This document shows, in pieces, positions 20,246 through 28,661 of a DNA stretch of 33,624 bases. Both the position numbers and the translations under genes were made by a program. The DNA lies in NCBI GenBank assembly GCA_937901145.1, contig CALCHE010000159.1, positions 1 through 33,624 on the forward strand, in the 5' to 3' direction. The notes beneath the pieces are model-generated. The model was not told where the DNA came from. It did no database searches and saw nothing but the letters and a program-made list of their open reading frames with translations. This DNA is from an uncultured Clostridia bacterium. GTDB lineage: Bacteria > Bacillota > Clostridia > Oscillospirales > Acutalibacteraceae. Numbering within the stretch: position 1 is the first letter of the stretch; each line of letters begins with the position of its first letter.

Positions 20246-20434
20246 ATGATTTATAAAGAAACAGAAATAAAAAATCCTTTCTATATTACTGTTCTTAATA
20301 ACGGTGTAACTCTGTTTGTGTATGACGGATATGGTGAGGGCAGTGACGGCTGTGTTTATCATCCTGTGATTGAGAGTGGAGCAGACGGGGATTTCGAATT
20401 AGTAGGATGGGAAATAATAAGCCATAAAATATAA
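20246..20434 (+). CDS. 62-aa orphan protein, paralogue of the gene at 16331
   Basis: 62 aa, IYKETEIKNPFYITVLNNGV then TLFVYDG, EGSDG and a DFELVGWE end. It closely matches the 59-aa product at 16331-16510 over the first ~36 residues, and the ribosome region (GAGGAGAATCTGAATA) is also alike. A TTGTTACTTTC..TTTTTTT run at 20164-20186 recalls the GTGTTAC-T6 upstream of the other copy. No known domain. The pair brackets the sigma operon and the cassette array. Confidence 0.65.
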   Translation: MIYKETEIKNPFYITVLNNGVTLFVYDGYGEGSDGCVYHPVIESGADGDFELVGWEIISHKI

Positions 20435-20539
20435 TCAGAGGATAAAAATCAATTGTATGTTTATCTTTTAGTGACGTTGATATAATAATGTTAATAGTGA
20501 TTTTTTTCTAAAAAAATAATTTTTTCTGCTTTATCCCCC

Positions 20540-20568
20540 TTGACATCAGTGCTTTAATGTGATATCAT
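20540..20568 (+). promoter_or_regulatory. Promoter of the glycine riboswitch unit
   Basis: TTGACA (20540-20545), 17 bases, TATCAT (20563-20568). Confidence 0.75.
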
Positions 20569-20588
20569 ACGAAACATTAAGCCCTATG

Positions 20589-20740
20589 AAACTGTCGGAA
20601 TCATCTGAAACCGATAGCGGAGGAGGCTCTGGAGAAGCTCATTAAATTGAGTGCCCAAGGTGCAAGGCGGTAATTCCGCTGAATCTCTCAGGCAAAAGGA
20701 CAGAGCAGAATAGCAGTAATTTAATACCACTATTCTACAT
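20589..20740 (+). promoter_or_regulatory. Glycine riboswitch (single aptamer)
   Basis: The conserved aptamer core is plain: GGCTCTGGAGAAGCTC at 20625-20640, GTGCCCAAGGTGCAA in the middle, and ATCTCTCAGGCAAAAGGACA at 20683-20702. P1 pairs GCTCTG (20626-20631) with CAGAGC (20701-20706). A second stem, CTGTCGG...CCGATAG, lies just 5' (20592-20617) where a first aptamer or ghost aptamer would be. Downstream, AGAATAG...CTATTCT (20707-20736) and a T-rich run may be the expression platform. It controls the symporter gene that follows, so glycine probably induces or limits uptake. Confidence 0.92.
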
Positions 20741-20805
20741 ATGTTTTTTCTTTTTCAGTTGCTTTTCAGGGTGACTGATTATTTTTTTGTTTGGAGGAAA
20801 AACAA

Positions 20806-22200
20806 ATGGACGCAATTTTAAAAATTGTACAGACAATCAATCTCTATCTTTCCGACTATATTCTTATAGTCCTGCTCATCGGTATTGGTCTTTTCTATAC
20901 CGTGAAAACCCGCTTTGTTCAGGTTCGTTGCTTCGGCGAAGCTATGAAGAGTGCCTTTGGTGGTATCAAGCTCCGCGGCGGTAAGCAGGATGGTGGCTTA
21001 AGCTCCTTCCAGGCTCTTGCCACAGCTATTGCTGCACAGGTAGGTACAGGTAATATCGTCGGTGCCTGCGGTGCTATCCTTATCGGTGGTCCCGGTGCTA
21101 TTTTCTGGATGTGGGTAATCGCATTCTTCGGTATGGCTACCATTTACGCTGAAGCAGTTCTCGCTCAGGAGACGAGAAAAGTAAACGATGATGGTTCCGT
21201 AGACGGCGGCCCTGTTTACTACATCACTAAGGCCTTCAAGGGCGGCTTCGGTAAATTCCTTGCAGGCTTCTTCGCAGTAGCAAGTATTCTTGCTCTTGGC
21301 TTTATGGGTAGTATGGTACAGTCAAACTCTATTGGTGAAACCTGCAGTACAGCTTTTGGTATTCCTTCCTGGGCAGTAGGTATCGTAGTTGCTCTCATCG
21401 CAGGCTTTATCTTCATCGGCGGTGCTAACCGTATCGCTTCCGTAACAGAAAAGATTGTTCCTGTTATGGCCTTCCTTTACATCGCAGGAAGCCTTATCGT
21501 TCTCGTAGCAAATATCAAGGTTCTCCCTGAGGCCTTCGGTATGATTTTTAAATATGCATTTGCTCCTCAGGCTTTTTTAGGTGGCGGTGTCGGTGCAGCA
21601 CTTAAAAAGGCTATCAGTCAGGGTGCCAAAAGAGGTCTTTTCTCAAACGAAGCAGGTATGGGTTCTACTCCTCACGCACACGCTCTTGCCAAGGTTGAAA
21701 AGCCACACGACCAGGGTGTTCTCGCTATGGCAGGTGTGTTCATCGATACCTTCGTAGTTCTCACTATGACAGCTCTCGTTGTTATCTCTTCTCTTTACAC
21801 TAAGGGCGGCATCCTCGAAACAGGTGTGGCTCCCGACGGTGTAACCAAGGCTAACCTTGCACAGCTCGCATTCGGTAGTGTCTTCGGTGACAAGATAGGC
21901 AGTATCTTTGTTGCTATATGCCTTTTCTTCTTCGCATTCTCCACCATCATCAGCTGGAACCTTTTCGGTAAGGTAAACGTTGTTTATCTCTTCGGTAAAA
22001 AGTCAGAAAAGATTTACGCTGTTATCGCAGTAGCATTCACCTTCCTCGGCTCTTGTCTTTCAAATGACCTCGTTTGGGAGCTTACAGATATGTTCAACCA
22101 GCTTATGGTTCTTCCCAACGTTCTCGCTCTCGCAGTTCTCTCGGGTATCGTAGTAAAGGCTGTTAAGGCTAAGGATGCCAAAAAGGCAGCTAAGAAATAA
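20806..22200 (+). CDS. Sodium:alanine/glycine symporter (AGCS family)
   Basis: 464 aa, about ten to eleven membrane helices. AGCS signatures include GLFYTVKTRFVQVRCFGEA, SSFQALATAIAAQVGTGNIV, GPGAIFWMWVIAFFGMAT, and a GLFSNEAGMGS-type region (AKRGLFSNEAGMGSTPHAHA). These secondary carriers take up alanine or glycine with Na+. The glycine riboswitch upstream supports glycine as a substrate or signal. The start is the ATG at 20806 after TTGGAGGAAAAACAA; the TTG at 20791 lies within the ribosome site region and is not used. Followed by a terminator. Confidence 0.93.
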   Translation: MDAILKIVQTINLYLSDYILIVLLIGIGLFYTVKTRFVQVRCFGEAMKSAFGGIKLRGGKQDGGLSSFQALATAIAAQVGTGNIVGACGAILIGGPGAIFWMWVIAFFGMATIYAEAVLAQETRKVNDDGSVDGGPVYYITKAFKGGFGKFLAGFFAVASILALGFMGSMVQSNSIGETCSTAFGIPSWAVGIVVALIAGFIFIGGANRIASVTEKIVPVMAFLYIAGSLIVLVANIKVLPEAFGMIFKYAFAPQAFLGGGVGAALKKAISQGAKRGLFSNEAGMGSTPHAHALAKVEKPHDQGVLAMAGVFIDTFVVLTMTALVVISSLYTKGGILETGVAPDGVTKANLAQLAFGSVFGDKIGSIFVAICLFFFAFSTIISWNLFGKVNVVYLFGKKSEKIYAVIAVAFTFLGSCLSNDLVWELTDMFNQLMVLPNVLALAVLSGIVVKAVKAKDAKKAAKK

Positions 22201-22219
22201 TTATCATTATATAAGAAAA

Positions 22220-22242
22220 GTCACACACCTGTGTGGCTTTTT
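22220..22242 (+). terminator. Terminator of the symporter gene
   Basis: GTCACAC-acct-GTGTGGC followed by TTTTT. Confidence 0.85.
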
Positions 22243-22297
22243 CTTGCTTTTAAGGTGGGGATATGATACTATATTCCTGTAAAAGGGGAGTGAAAAT

Positions 22298-23659
22298 ATG
22301 AAAAGAGAGGAAATGTACGACCGTTTATTTGAGCAGTTCGAGAAATCTGCACAGCAGTTCTGTCAGGACAGTGAAGGTGTTTTCTGCGAGGTGTCTAAGG
22401 AGCATAAAGGCTCAGAAGCATCCGGGAACCTGAAAGGCTTCTTTGCGAAGATATACTACAATTCATTTTATGTTAAATTCACTTATACTGCTCACGGCAC
22501 TTTCGGTGTGGTGAACAGCGTTTTAGGCTGCAGTGTGTGTCTGGATAAAAACGGAAACAGCCGTGAAATACCTTTACCGCTTCTGACCGATTATCTGGAT
22601 TATAATATAACCTCGCCCATGTTCATTCCGAATATCACCGATGAAAAAGGGATAAAAACGGCCTTTACTACCATAGAGGATGTGATTTTTGCAGTATTAC
22701 CTGAATTAAGCGGGAAAGCTGTTGACGAAGAATATAAAAAAAGCCTGCTTAATACCTATTACGAGGAATTGAAATATATCTTCAGTACAGATGATCTCGA
22801 TAATCTTATAGATTACTATTTCTATGACTTTTTCGCTTTACGTTTTACTACGGATGCCTTTGATTATTATCTTAAGGGTGATTTCGAAAAAGCCTGTAAA
22901 AGGCTCGGTAAAATAAAAAAGCCTACAGGATATGAAAAAAGATTACTTGACACACTCCGTTCGGGTATGTACGAAAAATGTCAGACCACCTTACAGGATA
23001 TATCGGAAATTTGCGACGGTGCTCCTGCCAAAAAGGATGAAATGAAGGAGCTTTTCGTGATGTTTGCTTCATGGTTTATTCTGACACCGCTCACATCTGC
23101 CGTGTATCTGCTGATATTCTTCCTCGTTTTTCTTATGGAAAATAAAAGCTCTGTTTACCTTATGGGACCTGAGTATAACTGGCCGTTCTGTATTTGCTTA
23201 GGCTTTTTTACCGCTATTGCAGTAAGCTATTTCACACGGTTTAAATTCTATAAGCTCTTTAATAAAAAAGGCTATGAAAAATATGAAAAGCTGAGCAGTA
23301 TGCAGAACGGCAAGGGCGCTGACAGCTTTATGAAGGGATTTGCTTATGTAATATTCTGTGTGAGTATTGTATTGAGTGTTCTTCTCTGCAAATGGAACAT
23401 TAATTTCACGGAAAACGGAGTTATTGATAATACCAAGTTTCTTTCTCTGCGCGGTGAATATTACACCTACGAGGAAATAGAAAGGGTTTATTATCTGCCC
23501 GAGAGAACCAATGATTTCGGAGAAGTGCTCGAATTTCCGTCCTATGTTATGGTTGCAGACGGCAAAGAAATCGACTTTTATGAATTCGCCGATATTGAAG
23601 ATTATGAAAAAGAGCTTCTTCCTTTTTTAGAGGACAAGGGCATAAAAATTGAAAAGTAG
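22298..23659 (+). CDS. Membrane protein of unknown function, 453 aa
   Basis: Cytoplasmic N-terminal part of ~250 residues, charged and aromatic. Three membrane helices follow (about 252-280, 294-312, 346-364) and an acidic C-terminal domain (365-453). Residues 185-205 (FDYYLKGDFEKACKRLGKI) could be a TPR-like helix pair. A segment near the end (LSLRGEYYTYEEIERVYYLP ... DGKEIDFYEFADIEDYE) resembles bacterial PH-like or DUF-type sensor tails, but I do not recognise the family. Ribosome site AGGGGAGTGAAAAT. A possible promoter TTGCTT-N17-TACTAT lies ahead at about 22244-22272. Terminated downstream, so monocistronic. Confidence 0.7.
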   Translation: MKREEMYDRLFEQFEKSAQQFCQDSEGVFCEVSKEHKGSEASGNLKGFFAKIYYNSFYVKFTYTAHGTFGVVNSVLGCSVCLDKNGNSREIPLPLLTDYLDYNITSPMFIPNITDEKGIKTAFTTIEDVIFAVLPELSGKAVDEEYKKSLLNTYYEELKYIFSTDDLDNLIDYYFYDFFALRFTTDAFDYYLKGDFEKACKRLGKIKKPTGYEKRLLDTLRSGMYEKCQTTLQDISEICDGAPAKKDEMKELFVMFASWFILTPLTSAVYLLIFFLVFLMENKSSVYLMGPEYNWPFCICLGFFTAIAVSYFTRFKFYKLFNKKGYEKYEKLSSMQNGKGADSFMKGFAYVIFCVSIVLSVLLCKWNINFTENGVIDNTKFLSLRGEYYTYEEIERVYYLPERTNDFGEVLEFPSYVMVADGKEIDFYEFADIEDYEKELLPFLEDKGIKIEK

Positions 23660-23675
23660 CATATTAAAAGAAAAA

Positions 23676-23697
23676 GTCATACTCTGTATGGCTTTTT
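23676..23697 (+). terminator. Terminator of the 453-aa membrane protein gene
   Basis: GTCATAC-tct-GTATGGC followed by TTTTT. Its design is very similar to the terminator at 22220, although the genes are unrelated. Confidence 0.85.
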
Positions 23698-23721
23698 CTT
23701 TCTGTAATTATGAAAAAACAT

Positions 23722-23750
23722 TTGAATTTTTTCATACATTATTGTATAAT
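23722..23750 (+). promoter_or_regulatory. Promoter of the Thr/Pro-rich protein and nnrDE
   Basis: TTGAAT (23722-23727), 17 bases, TATAAT (23745-23750). Confidence 0.7.
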
Positions 23751-23773
23751 AATCAGAAAGGGGATGTTTAAAT

Positions 23774-24724
23774 ATGAAAGAAAGGCTTATATCCGGTTTT
23801 ACTCTCGGAGGACTGATTCTGATTATTATTGCGATGTGTGTTTACATCAGCGGTATCGATGACCGTAAGGCAGAGAATGTAACCACTACTGCTGCACCTA
23901 CCGCACAGGTCACAGCACCGCCTGTCACTGTTCCCGCTACCGCGCCTGCGGTAACAACTACTCTTCCTACTGTAGTGACCGAGGGTACCACGGCTCCCGT
24001 GAATGTCACAGCACCTGTATCTACGGCTCATGTATCACAGGAAAAGACTATGCCTGAATCAACTAAAGAAATTATCGATAAATACACTCAGCTTGTAAAT
24101 GATTTCAAAGAAAAAAAGCCTGCTTACAAAAAGAAGGAATTTCAGGCTCTTCCCGAAGAGTTCCGTAATTTCGGCACAGGCGTAAATGTTATTCTTAATA
24201 TTGCTTCTAATTATATGGTAAGCGAAGAGGACTGCGAAGAGCTCGTAAGAGAAGCTGGCTATGCCGATATAGTATGGGATATGCCCGTCCATAATACAGA
24301 AAAGGGCTGTGTTCTTACCGATTATGACGCAGTTTCCTGGGCTAAGTGTGAGGATATGGGCGACGGTACATATAAGATTTCCTTCTCTCTCAAAGAGGAG
24401 GTCAATCCTCAGCCTACTCCTGCAGATACTCTCATACCTGTTTCTGCTCACGGTGCCGTTATGCAGCCTATCGCTACAGCTGACCTTATGAAGGAGATAG
24501 ACAGCATCACCGGCTCTCTTCCCGGTATCGCACTGAATGATTTCGCTCTCTATCACCGCGACTGTGAGTTTATCTGTATCTATAATCCCGAAACAGATCA
24601 GGTTAAGTCAATAACTCATCATATAGTTATCGACATTACAGCTGATATCAAGCTTTTTACAGCTCAGATCAACGGCTCAGCGAGACTTCTCAACGAAATG
24701 TATATTTATGATATAACTTGGTAA
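23774..24724 (+). CDS. Membrane-anchored surface protein with Thr/Pro-rich linker
   Basis: 316 aa. An N-terminal helix (residues 3-25, ISGFTLGGLILIIIAMCVYI) acts as anchor or uncleaved signal. A Thr/Pro/Ala/Val-rich low-complexity linker (~36-95) comes next, typical of wall-spanning or glycosylated stalks. A folded extracellular domain (~100-316) begins KEIIDKYTQLVNDFKEKKPAYKKKEF-like and contains GVNVILNIASNYMVSEEDCEELV. The domain is not recognised. Ribosome site AAAGGGGATGTTTAAAT before the ATG. nnrDE follows after 22 bases and is probably co-transcribed. Confidence 0.7.
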   Translation: MKERLISGFTLGGLILIIIAMCVYISGIDDRKAENVTTTAAPTAQVTAPPVTVPATAPAVTTTLPTVVTEGTTAPVNVTAPVSTAHVSQEKTMPESTKEIIDKYTQLVNDFKEKKPAYKKKEFQALPEEFRNFGTGVNVILNIASNYMVSEEDCEELVREAGYADIVWDMPVHNTEKGCVLTDYDAVSWAKCEDMGDGTYKISFSLKEEVNPQPTPADTLIPVSAHGAVMQPIATADLMKEIDSITGSLPGIALNDFALYHRDCEFICIYNPETDQVKSITHHIVIDITADIKLFTAQINGSARLLNEMYIYDITW

Positions 24725-24746
24725 TTTATTTTAAGGTGGAATATAA

Positions 24747-26294
24747 ATGAGACTTCTTAATTCCGAAGAAATGAAGCTGGTGGAACAGCATACCGCTAAG
24801 TTCGGTCTTTCCTATCAGCGTATGATGGAAAATGCAGGTGCTGCCTGCGCCAGAAACATCCGTAACATAATCGAAAATGAAAAAAATCCCTGCAGGAACG
24901 TGGTAGTAGTCTGCGGTAAGGGTAATAACGGAGGCGACGGCTTCGTTGTGGCCAGAAAGATGGCTGAAAACGGCTACAGCGTATGTATTATTCTTGCCTC
25001 GGGTTATCCTAACAGTCAGGAAGCAACCTATATGTATAAGCTCGTTCTCGACCTTTCCATTCCTACTGTATGGTATGATGCTGACCGTATCAAGGCTGTG
25101 CAGACCATAAAGAATGCTGATGTTATCGTCGATGCTGTTTACGGCTTCAGCTTTTACGGCTCTCTTGATGACAGTATGAGAGGACTTATGGCTGAAATGA
25201 ACGGAGCCAAGGGTATCAAATTTGCTATCGATATTCCAAGCGGTGTTTACTGTAACAGCGGCTTTAATGATCCGGGCTGTTTCGTGGCTGATTATACCGT
25301 GGCCATTTCCGCTCTTAAGCCCGCACATATCGTTCATCCTGCCTGTGATAACTGCGGTGATATAATCATCGCCAATATCGGTATCCCTGAGGAAAGCTAT
25401 TCCTTTGTCAAAGATTCACTTTACACATATAATAAAACTGAGGTAAGAAATCTCTTTCCTAAGCGTGCCGTTACTGCTAACAAGGGATGCTTCGGCCATG
25501 TGCTGTGTATATGCGGCAGCCGCAATATGGTCGGTGCCTGTGTTCTGTCTGCTTCTGCGGCACTTCGCAGCGGCGCGGGACTCGTTACCACAGCCTTCCC
25601 TCAGAGCATTTATCTGCCCATTGCCGATAAGCTCACTCAGTCGCTTCTGATGCCTTTACCCGAAAATGAGGAGGGTACCTTCTCGAGAGCGGCTCTGGAT
25701 GTACTTCTTCCTATTCTCGATAAATACGATGCTATCGTTATCGGCTGCGGAATAGGTGTGAACGATGATACCACGGAGCTGGTAAGAGCTATTCTTCAGA
25801 ATTCCAAAGTTCCTGTTATCGCAGATGCCGATGCTATAAACATCATCGCTAAAGATCTCAGTATGCTGAGAACAGCCTCCAGTCGTGTGGTGCTTACTCC
25901 TCATCCGAAGGAGATGTCAAGATTAGTGGGCACACCTGTGGAAATCATTCAGTCTGACAGAGTAACCTGCGCCAAGGCCTTTGCCTCGGCAAATGATGCA
26001 TATGTGGTTCTCAAAGGCTCGAATACCGTCGTAGCCGCTCCTGACAGCGGAAGAGTGTATATCAATGCTTCGGGTAATTCAGGACTTTCAAAGGGTGGAA
26101 GCGGAGATGTTCTGGCGGGTCTTATCGGTGGCTTTGCAGTACAGGACTTTGAACTTACTGATGCCGTATGCAGTGCAGTTTATGTTCACGGCTATACCGG
26201 TGACACCGTAGCGGATAAGTATTCCAAATCAGGTATGCTTCCCGAGGATGTAGTAAATGAACTTAAATACACTCTCGCAGATTTCGAAAGATAA
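24747..26294 (+). CDS. nnrDE: Bifunctional NAD(P)HX epimerase / ADP-dependent NAD(P)HX dehydratase
   Basis: 515 aa, the usual fused YjeF_N-YjeF_C length. The N-terminal domain (1-~215) is the epimerase, with VVVVCGKGNNGGDGFVVARK (52-71) and a FAIDIPSGV loop. The C-terminal domain (~230-515) is the ribokinase-like dehydratase. It has GSRNMVGACVLSASAALRSG, VLTPHPKEMSRL and NSGLSKGGSGDVLAGLIGGF, the catalytic Asp being in GSGD. The enzyme repairs hydrated NADH and NADPH. Start ATG at 24747 after AAGGTGGAATATAA. It shares a transcript with the surface protein upstream; a terminator follows. Confidence 0.95.
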   Translation: MRLLNSEEMKLVEQHTAKFGLSYQRMMENAGAACARNIRNIIENEKNPCRNVVVVCGKGNNGGDGFVVARKMAENGYSVCIILASGYPNSQEATYMYKLVLDLSIPTVWYDADRIKAVQTIKNADVIVDAVYGFSFYGSLDDSMRGLMAEMNGAKGIKFAIDIPSGVYCNSGFNDPGCFVADYTVAISALKPAHIVHPACDNCGDIIIANIGIPEESYSFVKDSLYTYNKTEVRNLFPKRAVTANKGCFGHVLCICGSRNMVGACVLSASAALRSGAGLVTTAFPQSIYLPIADKLTQSLLMPLPENEEGTFSRAALDVLLPILDKYDAIVIGCGIGVNDDTTELVRAILQNSKVPVIADADAINIIAKDLSMLRTASSRVVLTPHPKEMSRLVGTPVEIIQSDRVTCAKAFASANDAYVVLKGSNTVVAAPDSGRVYINASGNSGLSKGGSGDVLAGLIGGFAVQDFELTDAVCSAVYVHGYTGDTVADKYSKSGMLPEDVVNELKYTLADFER

Positions 26295-26321
26295 AACCTT
26301 AGTTTACAGAAAAAGTTTTTT

Positions 26322-26356
26322 AACGCACATCTTATTTTAAAGGTGTGCGTTTTTTC
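26322..26356 (+). terminator. Terminator of nnrDE
   Basis: AACGCACAT, ~12-base loop, GTGTGCGTT (one G-U), then TTTTTC. Confidence 0.85.
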
Positions 26357-26443
26357 TCAAAAATTATTATGAACCGTTTAAACTCATATCCTCTTGGTAA
26401 AACTATCAGTGAAGAAAAGAAAATCAAGATAAGAGGGATGACT

Positions 26444-26791
26444 ATGAATATTAAACGCGGCGAAATATATTATGCCGATTTAAGCCCTGTCGTAGGCTCG
26501 GAGCAGGGTGGGATAAGACCTGTACTTATAGTGCAGAACGACGTGGGAAACAAGTTCAGTCCTACGGTTATCGCTGCGGCTATAACCAGTCAGCGCTTTA
26601 AAACCGATCTTCCCACTCACATTCAGGTAAATGCCGATAACTGCGGTCTTGCCAAAGATTCTATAGTTCTTTTGGAACAGGTAAGAACACTGGATAAAAA
26701 GCGTCTTCGCGAAAAAATGGGAAATCTCAATAAAAGCGATATGTATAAAATAGATAAAGCCTTATCCGTAAGCTTCGGTCTTACTACATAA
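26444..26791 (+). CDS. MazF/EndoA-type endoribonuclease (PemK-like)
   Basis: 115 aa, standard for EndoA. NIKRGEIYYADLSPVVGSEQGG is the family N-terminus (catalytic Arg and nearby loop). IRPVLIVQNDVGNKFSPTVI and AAAITSQ, then LPTHIQV, DSIVLLEQVRTLDKKRL and the C-terminal GL complete the fold. These enzymes cut mRNA at short sequences (UACAU for EndoA). The ATG at 26444 has AGAGGG six bases ahead. An ORF open from 26345 overlaps the terminator and is not the start. No MazE/EndoAI-type antitoxin gene lies next to it: nnrDE with its terminator is upstream and a terminator follows. It is an orphan or has a distant partner. Confidence 0.9.
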   Translation: MNIKRGEIYYADLSPVVGSEQGGIRPVLIVQNDVGNKFSPTVIAAAITSQRFKTDLPTHIQVNADNCGLAKDSIVLLEQVRTLDKKRLREKMGNLNKSDMYKIDKALSVSFGLTT

Positions 26792-26840
26792 GGAAAAGAT
26801 GGACTGCTGCAGTAAGCGCAGACCAAAAAGCAAAACAAAA

Positions 26841-26890
26841 AACAGGTGTGATTAAGTTGTAAATGACTTTAACACACCTGTTTTAATTTT
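26841..26890 (+). terminator. Terminator of the mazF-like gene
   Basis: AACAGGTGTG / CACACCTGTT, 10-bp perfect outer stem with an inner TTAAGT/ACTTTAA stem, then TTAATTTTTT. Confidence 0.85.
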
Positions 26891-26948
26891 TTATACGGGA
26901 TAAAATAACGGAGTTGTATAGAATATTTTTTGCTTTTTTAGCCATTTT

Positions 26949-26988
26949 TTCGCCCTCTCGGAGTACCTATGTACGCCTTCGGGGCGAA
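26949..26988. repeat. Branched hairpin repeat TTCGCCC...GGGCGAA
   Basis: Outer arms TTCGCCC (26949-26955) and GGGCGAA (26982-26988) enclose GTAC-ctat-GTAC (26963-26974). A T-run lies on the 5' side of the plus strand, so it is not a normal terminator for either neighbour. It resembles dispersed clostridial intergenic repeats. A short TGCA-tcttat-TGCA hairpin follows near 27001-27014. Confidence 0.5.
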
Positions 26989-27038
26989 GAAAACGCCTTC
27001 TGCATCTTATTGCAACAGCCCCATTTTATTTGACTTTT

Positions 27039-28460
27039 TTATTTGCTCTTTTTGCTCTTCATAAATACTGCACCGAATACCATAATAACAGCATAGGTGA
27101 TAAGGTAGAAGAGAACGGGAAGGTTGAATCTGCCGTCTGCTTTTGCTGCCTGGTAGGGATATACACCGTGAGCGAAAATCGCAGCGACAACCATAAAGAT
27201 TGAACCGCAGATAGCGAGAATGGGAGCAATCTTACCCTTTACGACACCGAGATCCTTGCTTGTGGTGAGCATCTTAAAGAAGATGGGGAGATACATAGCA
27301 TAGGTGGTGATGATGGGAAGCTCTGATGAGTCGAAGGAGAAGGGGCCGAACCAGGGAGTGTCAAGCTGTGATCCGTAGAAGAAGAGGAGCCAGAGAGCAC
27401 TGATGAAAAGGCCTACCATTGAGGAGTTTCCGGGCATATTTATTGCGGGGTCAACCTGCTTGAAAATCTGAGGTGCGGGGCCGAGGTTACGGGAAGCTAC
27501 AGCATGGAATGCTCTGGAGCATCCGAGTGTAAGACCGTTGAGAGTACCGAGACAGGAGATAACAACGAACAGGAAGAGAGCTGTACCTGCGAAATTACCG
27601 AATACAGATGAGAATGCGATTCTGGCACCTGCTTCACCGCCGGCCATGATTACTTCGTTTTCGATACCGCCTGCCAGACCGATATAATATGTGATGTAAA
27701 CAGCTACGATGATGAGAGTACCTGCTACGAGAGCTTTGGGAAGGTTTTTCTTTGCATCCTTGAGCTCAGCGTTGATTGATGTGGCACAGATCCAGCCTTC
27801 ATATGCGAATGCAGTAGCAACGACAGCCTTGAAAAGACCGCTTGAGGTGGAGATGTCTTCGTTAACGATGGTGGTGAAGTTCTGAACGAGAAGACCGTTT
27901 GTAAGACCCTTGATTGTACCTACGATAGCCATAAGGAAAAGGGGAATGAGCTTTATAAAGGTAGCTGAAACCTGGAACTTACCTGCGATTTTCGGTGCGA
28001 TAGTGTTCATAAAGAATACGCAGATGAGAAGAACACCGGCTATGGTCATACACTGGGGACCTACGATGCTCAGCTGTGCTTCTTCGGGTAAGAATGCATT
28101 AATGAAAACGCATAAATAACGGGCACTTACCCAGGCGAGAACGGATGTAAGGGTGGGATAGTAGAAAAGAGCGAGGAACCAACCCATAAAGTAGGCATAC
28201 TTTTTACCGCACATTGCTTCAGCGTAGTCAACGATACCGCTGACTTTTTCGTGCTTGGTAGCGAGGATAGAGAATGCATAGGCACAGGCAACCATAATAA
28301 GACCGCCTATAACCCAGGCGAGGATGCCTACGGGAAGATTACCGCCTGTTTCGGTGAGAATTTTTTCTGCCTTAAAGAATACGCCGCTGCCGATAACTGT
28401 GCCGACTACGGTGCATATTGCTGTAAGCAGACCGTATTTTTTGTTGAGTTGAGTGGACAT
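27039..28460 (-). CDS. APC-superfamily amino acid permease
   Basis: 473 aa, about twelve membrane helices. The N-terminus KYGLLTAICTVVGTVIGSGVFF is the substrate-binding GxGxG-type unwound helix 1 of APC/LAT carriers. EGWICATSINAELKDAKKNLPKAL is the helix 6 to cytoplasmic loop signature. Closest in appearance to LAT-type or serine/threonine exchangers; the substrate cannot be told. Start ATG at 28460 after AGGAGGTACAGT; the upstream in-frame ATG at 28499 lies in the promoter. It has its own promoter. Confidence 0.88.
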   Translation of the reverse strand: MSTQLNKKYGLLTAICTVVGTVIGSGVFFKAEKILTETGGNLPVGILAWVIGGLIMVACAYAFSILATKHEKVSGIVDYAEAMCGKKYAYFMGWFLALFYYPTLTSVLAWVSARYLCVFINAFLPEEAQLSIVGPQCMTIAGVLLICVFFMNTIAPKIAGKFQVSATFIKLIPLFLMAIVGTIKGLTNGLLVQNFTTIVNEDISTSSGLFKAVVATAFAYEGWICATSINAELKDAKKNLPKALVAGTLIIVAVYITYYIGLAGGIENEVIMAGGEAGARIAFSSVFGNFAGTALFLFVVISCLGTLNGLTLGCSRAFHAVASRNLGPAPQIFKQVDPAINMPGNSSMVGLFISALWLLFFYGSQLDTPWFGPFSFDSSELPIITTYAMYLPIFFKMLTTSKDLGVVKGKIAPILAICGSIFMVVAAIFAHGVYPYQAAKADGRFNLPVLFYLITYAVIMVFGAVFMKSKKSK

Positions 28461-28489
28461 ACTGTACCTCCTGATTTTATGATAAGGAA

Positions 28490-28518
28490 ATTTTAGCATA
28501 TTAAAGTGAGGTTTTCAA
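28490..28518 (-). promoter_or_regulatory. Promoter of the APC permease gene
   Basis: Minus strand: TTGAAA (28518-28513), 17 bases, TAAAAT (28495-28490). Confidence 0.65.
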
Positions 28519-28550
28519 GTGTCATTTTGCATATTGTTATAAGCATTTTT

Positions 28551-28622
28551 TTGACAAATATACTAAAAAAGTGTTAACATAACAGAATTTTATTTGACAA
28601 TAAATAAAAACAATGTTAAACT
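28551..28622 (+). promoter_or_regulatory. Two tandem similar promoters
   Basis: P1: TTGACA (28551-28556), 17 bases, TTAACA (28574-28579). P2: TTGACA (28594-28599), 17 bases, TAAACT (28617-28622). The two share TTGACAA.TA..A.AAAAA....TGTTAA and lie 43 bases apart, so they look like a duplication. P2 is 40 bases before the ATG of the secreted protein. Confidence 0.6.
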
Positions 28623-28661
28623 GTAAATGTAAAATTATACCTCGATAAGGAGTGTAACGAA

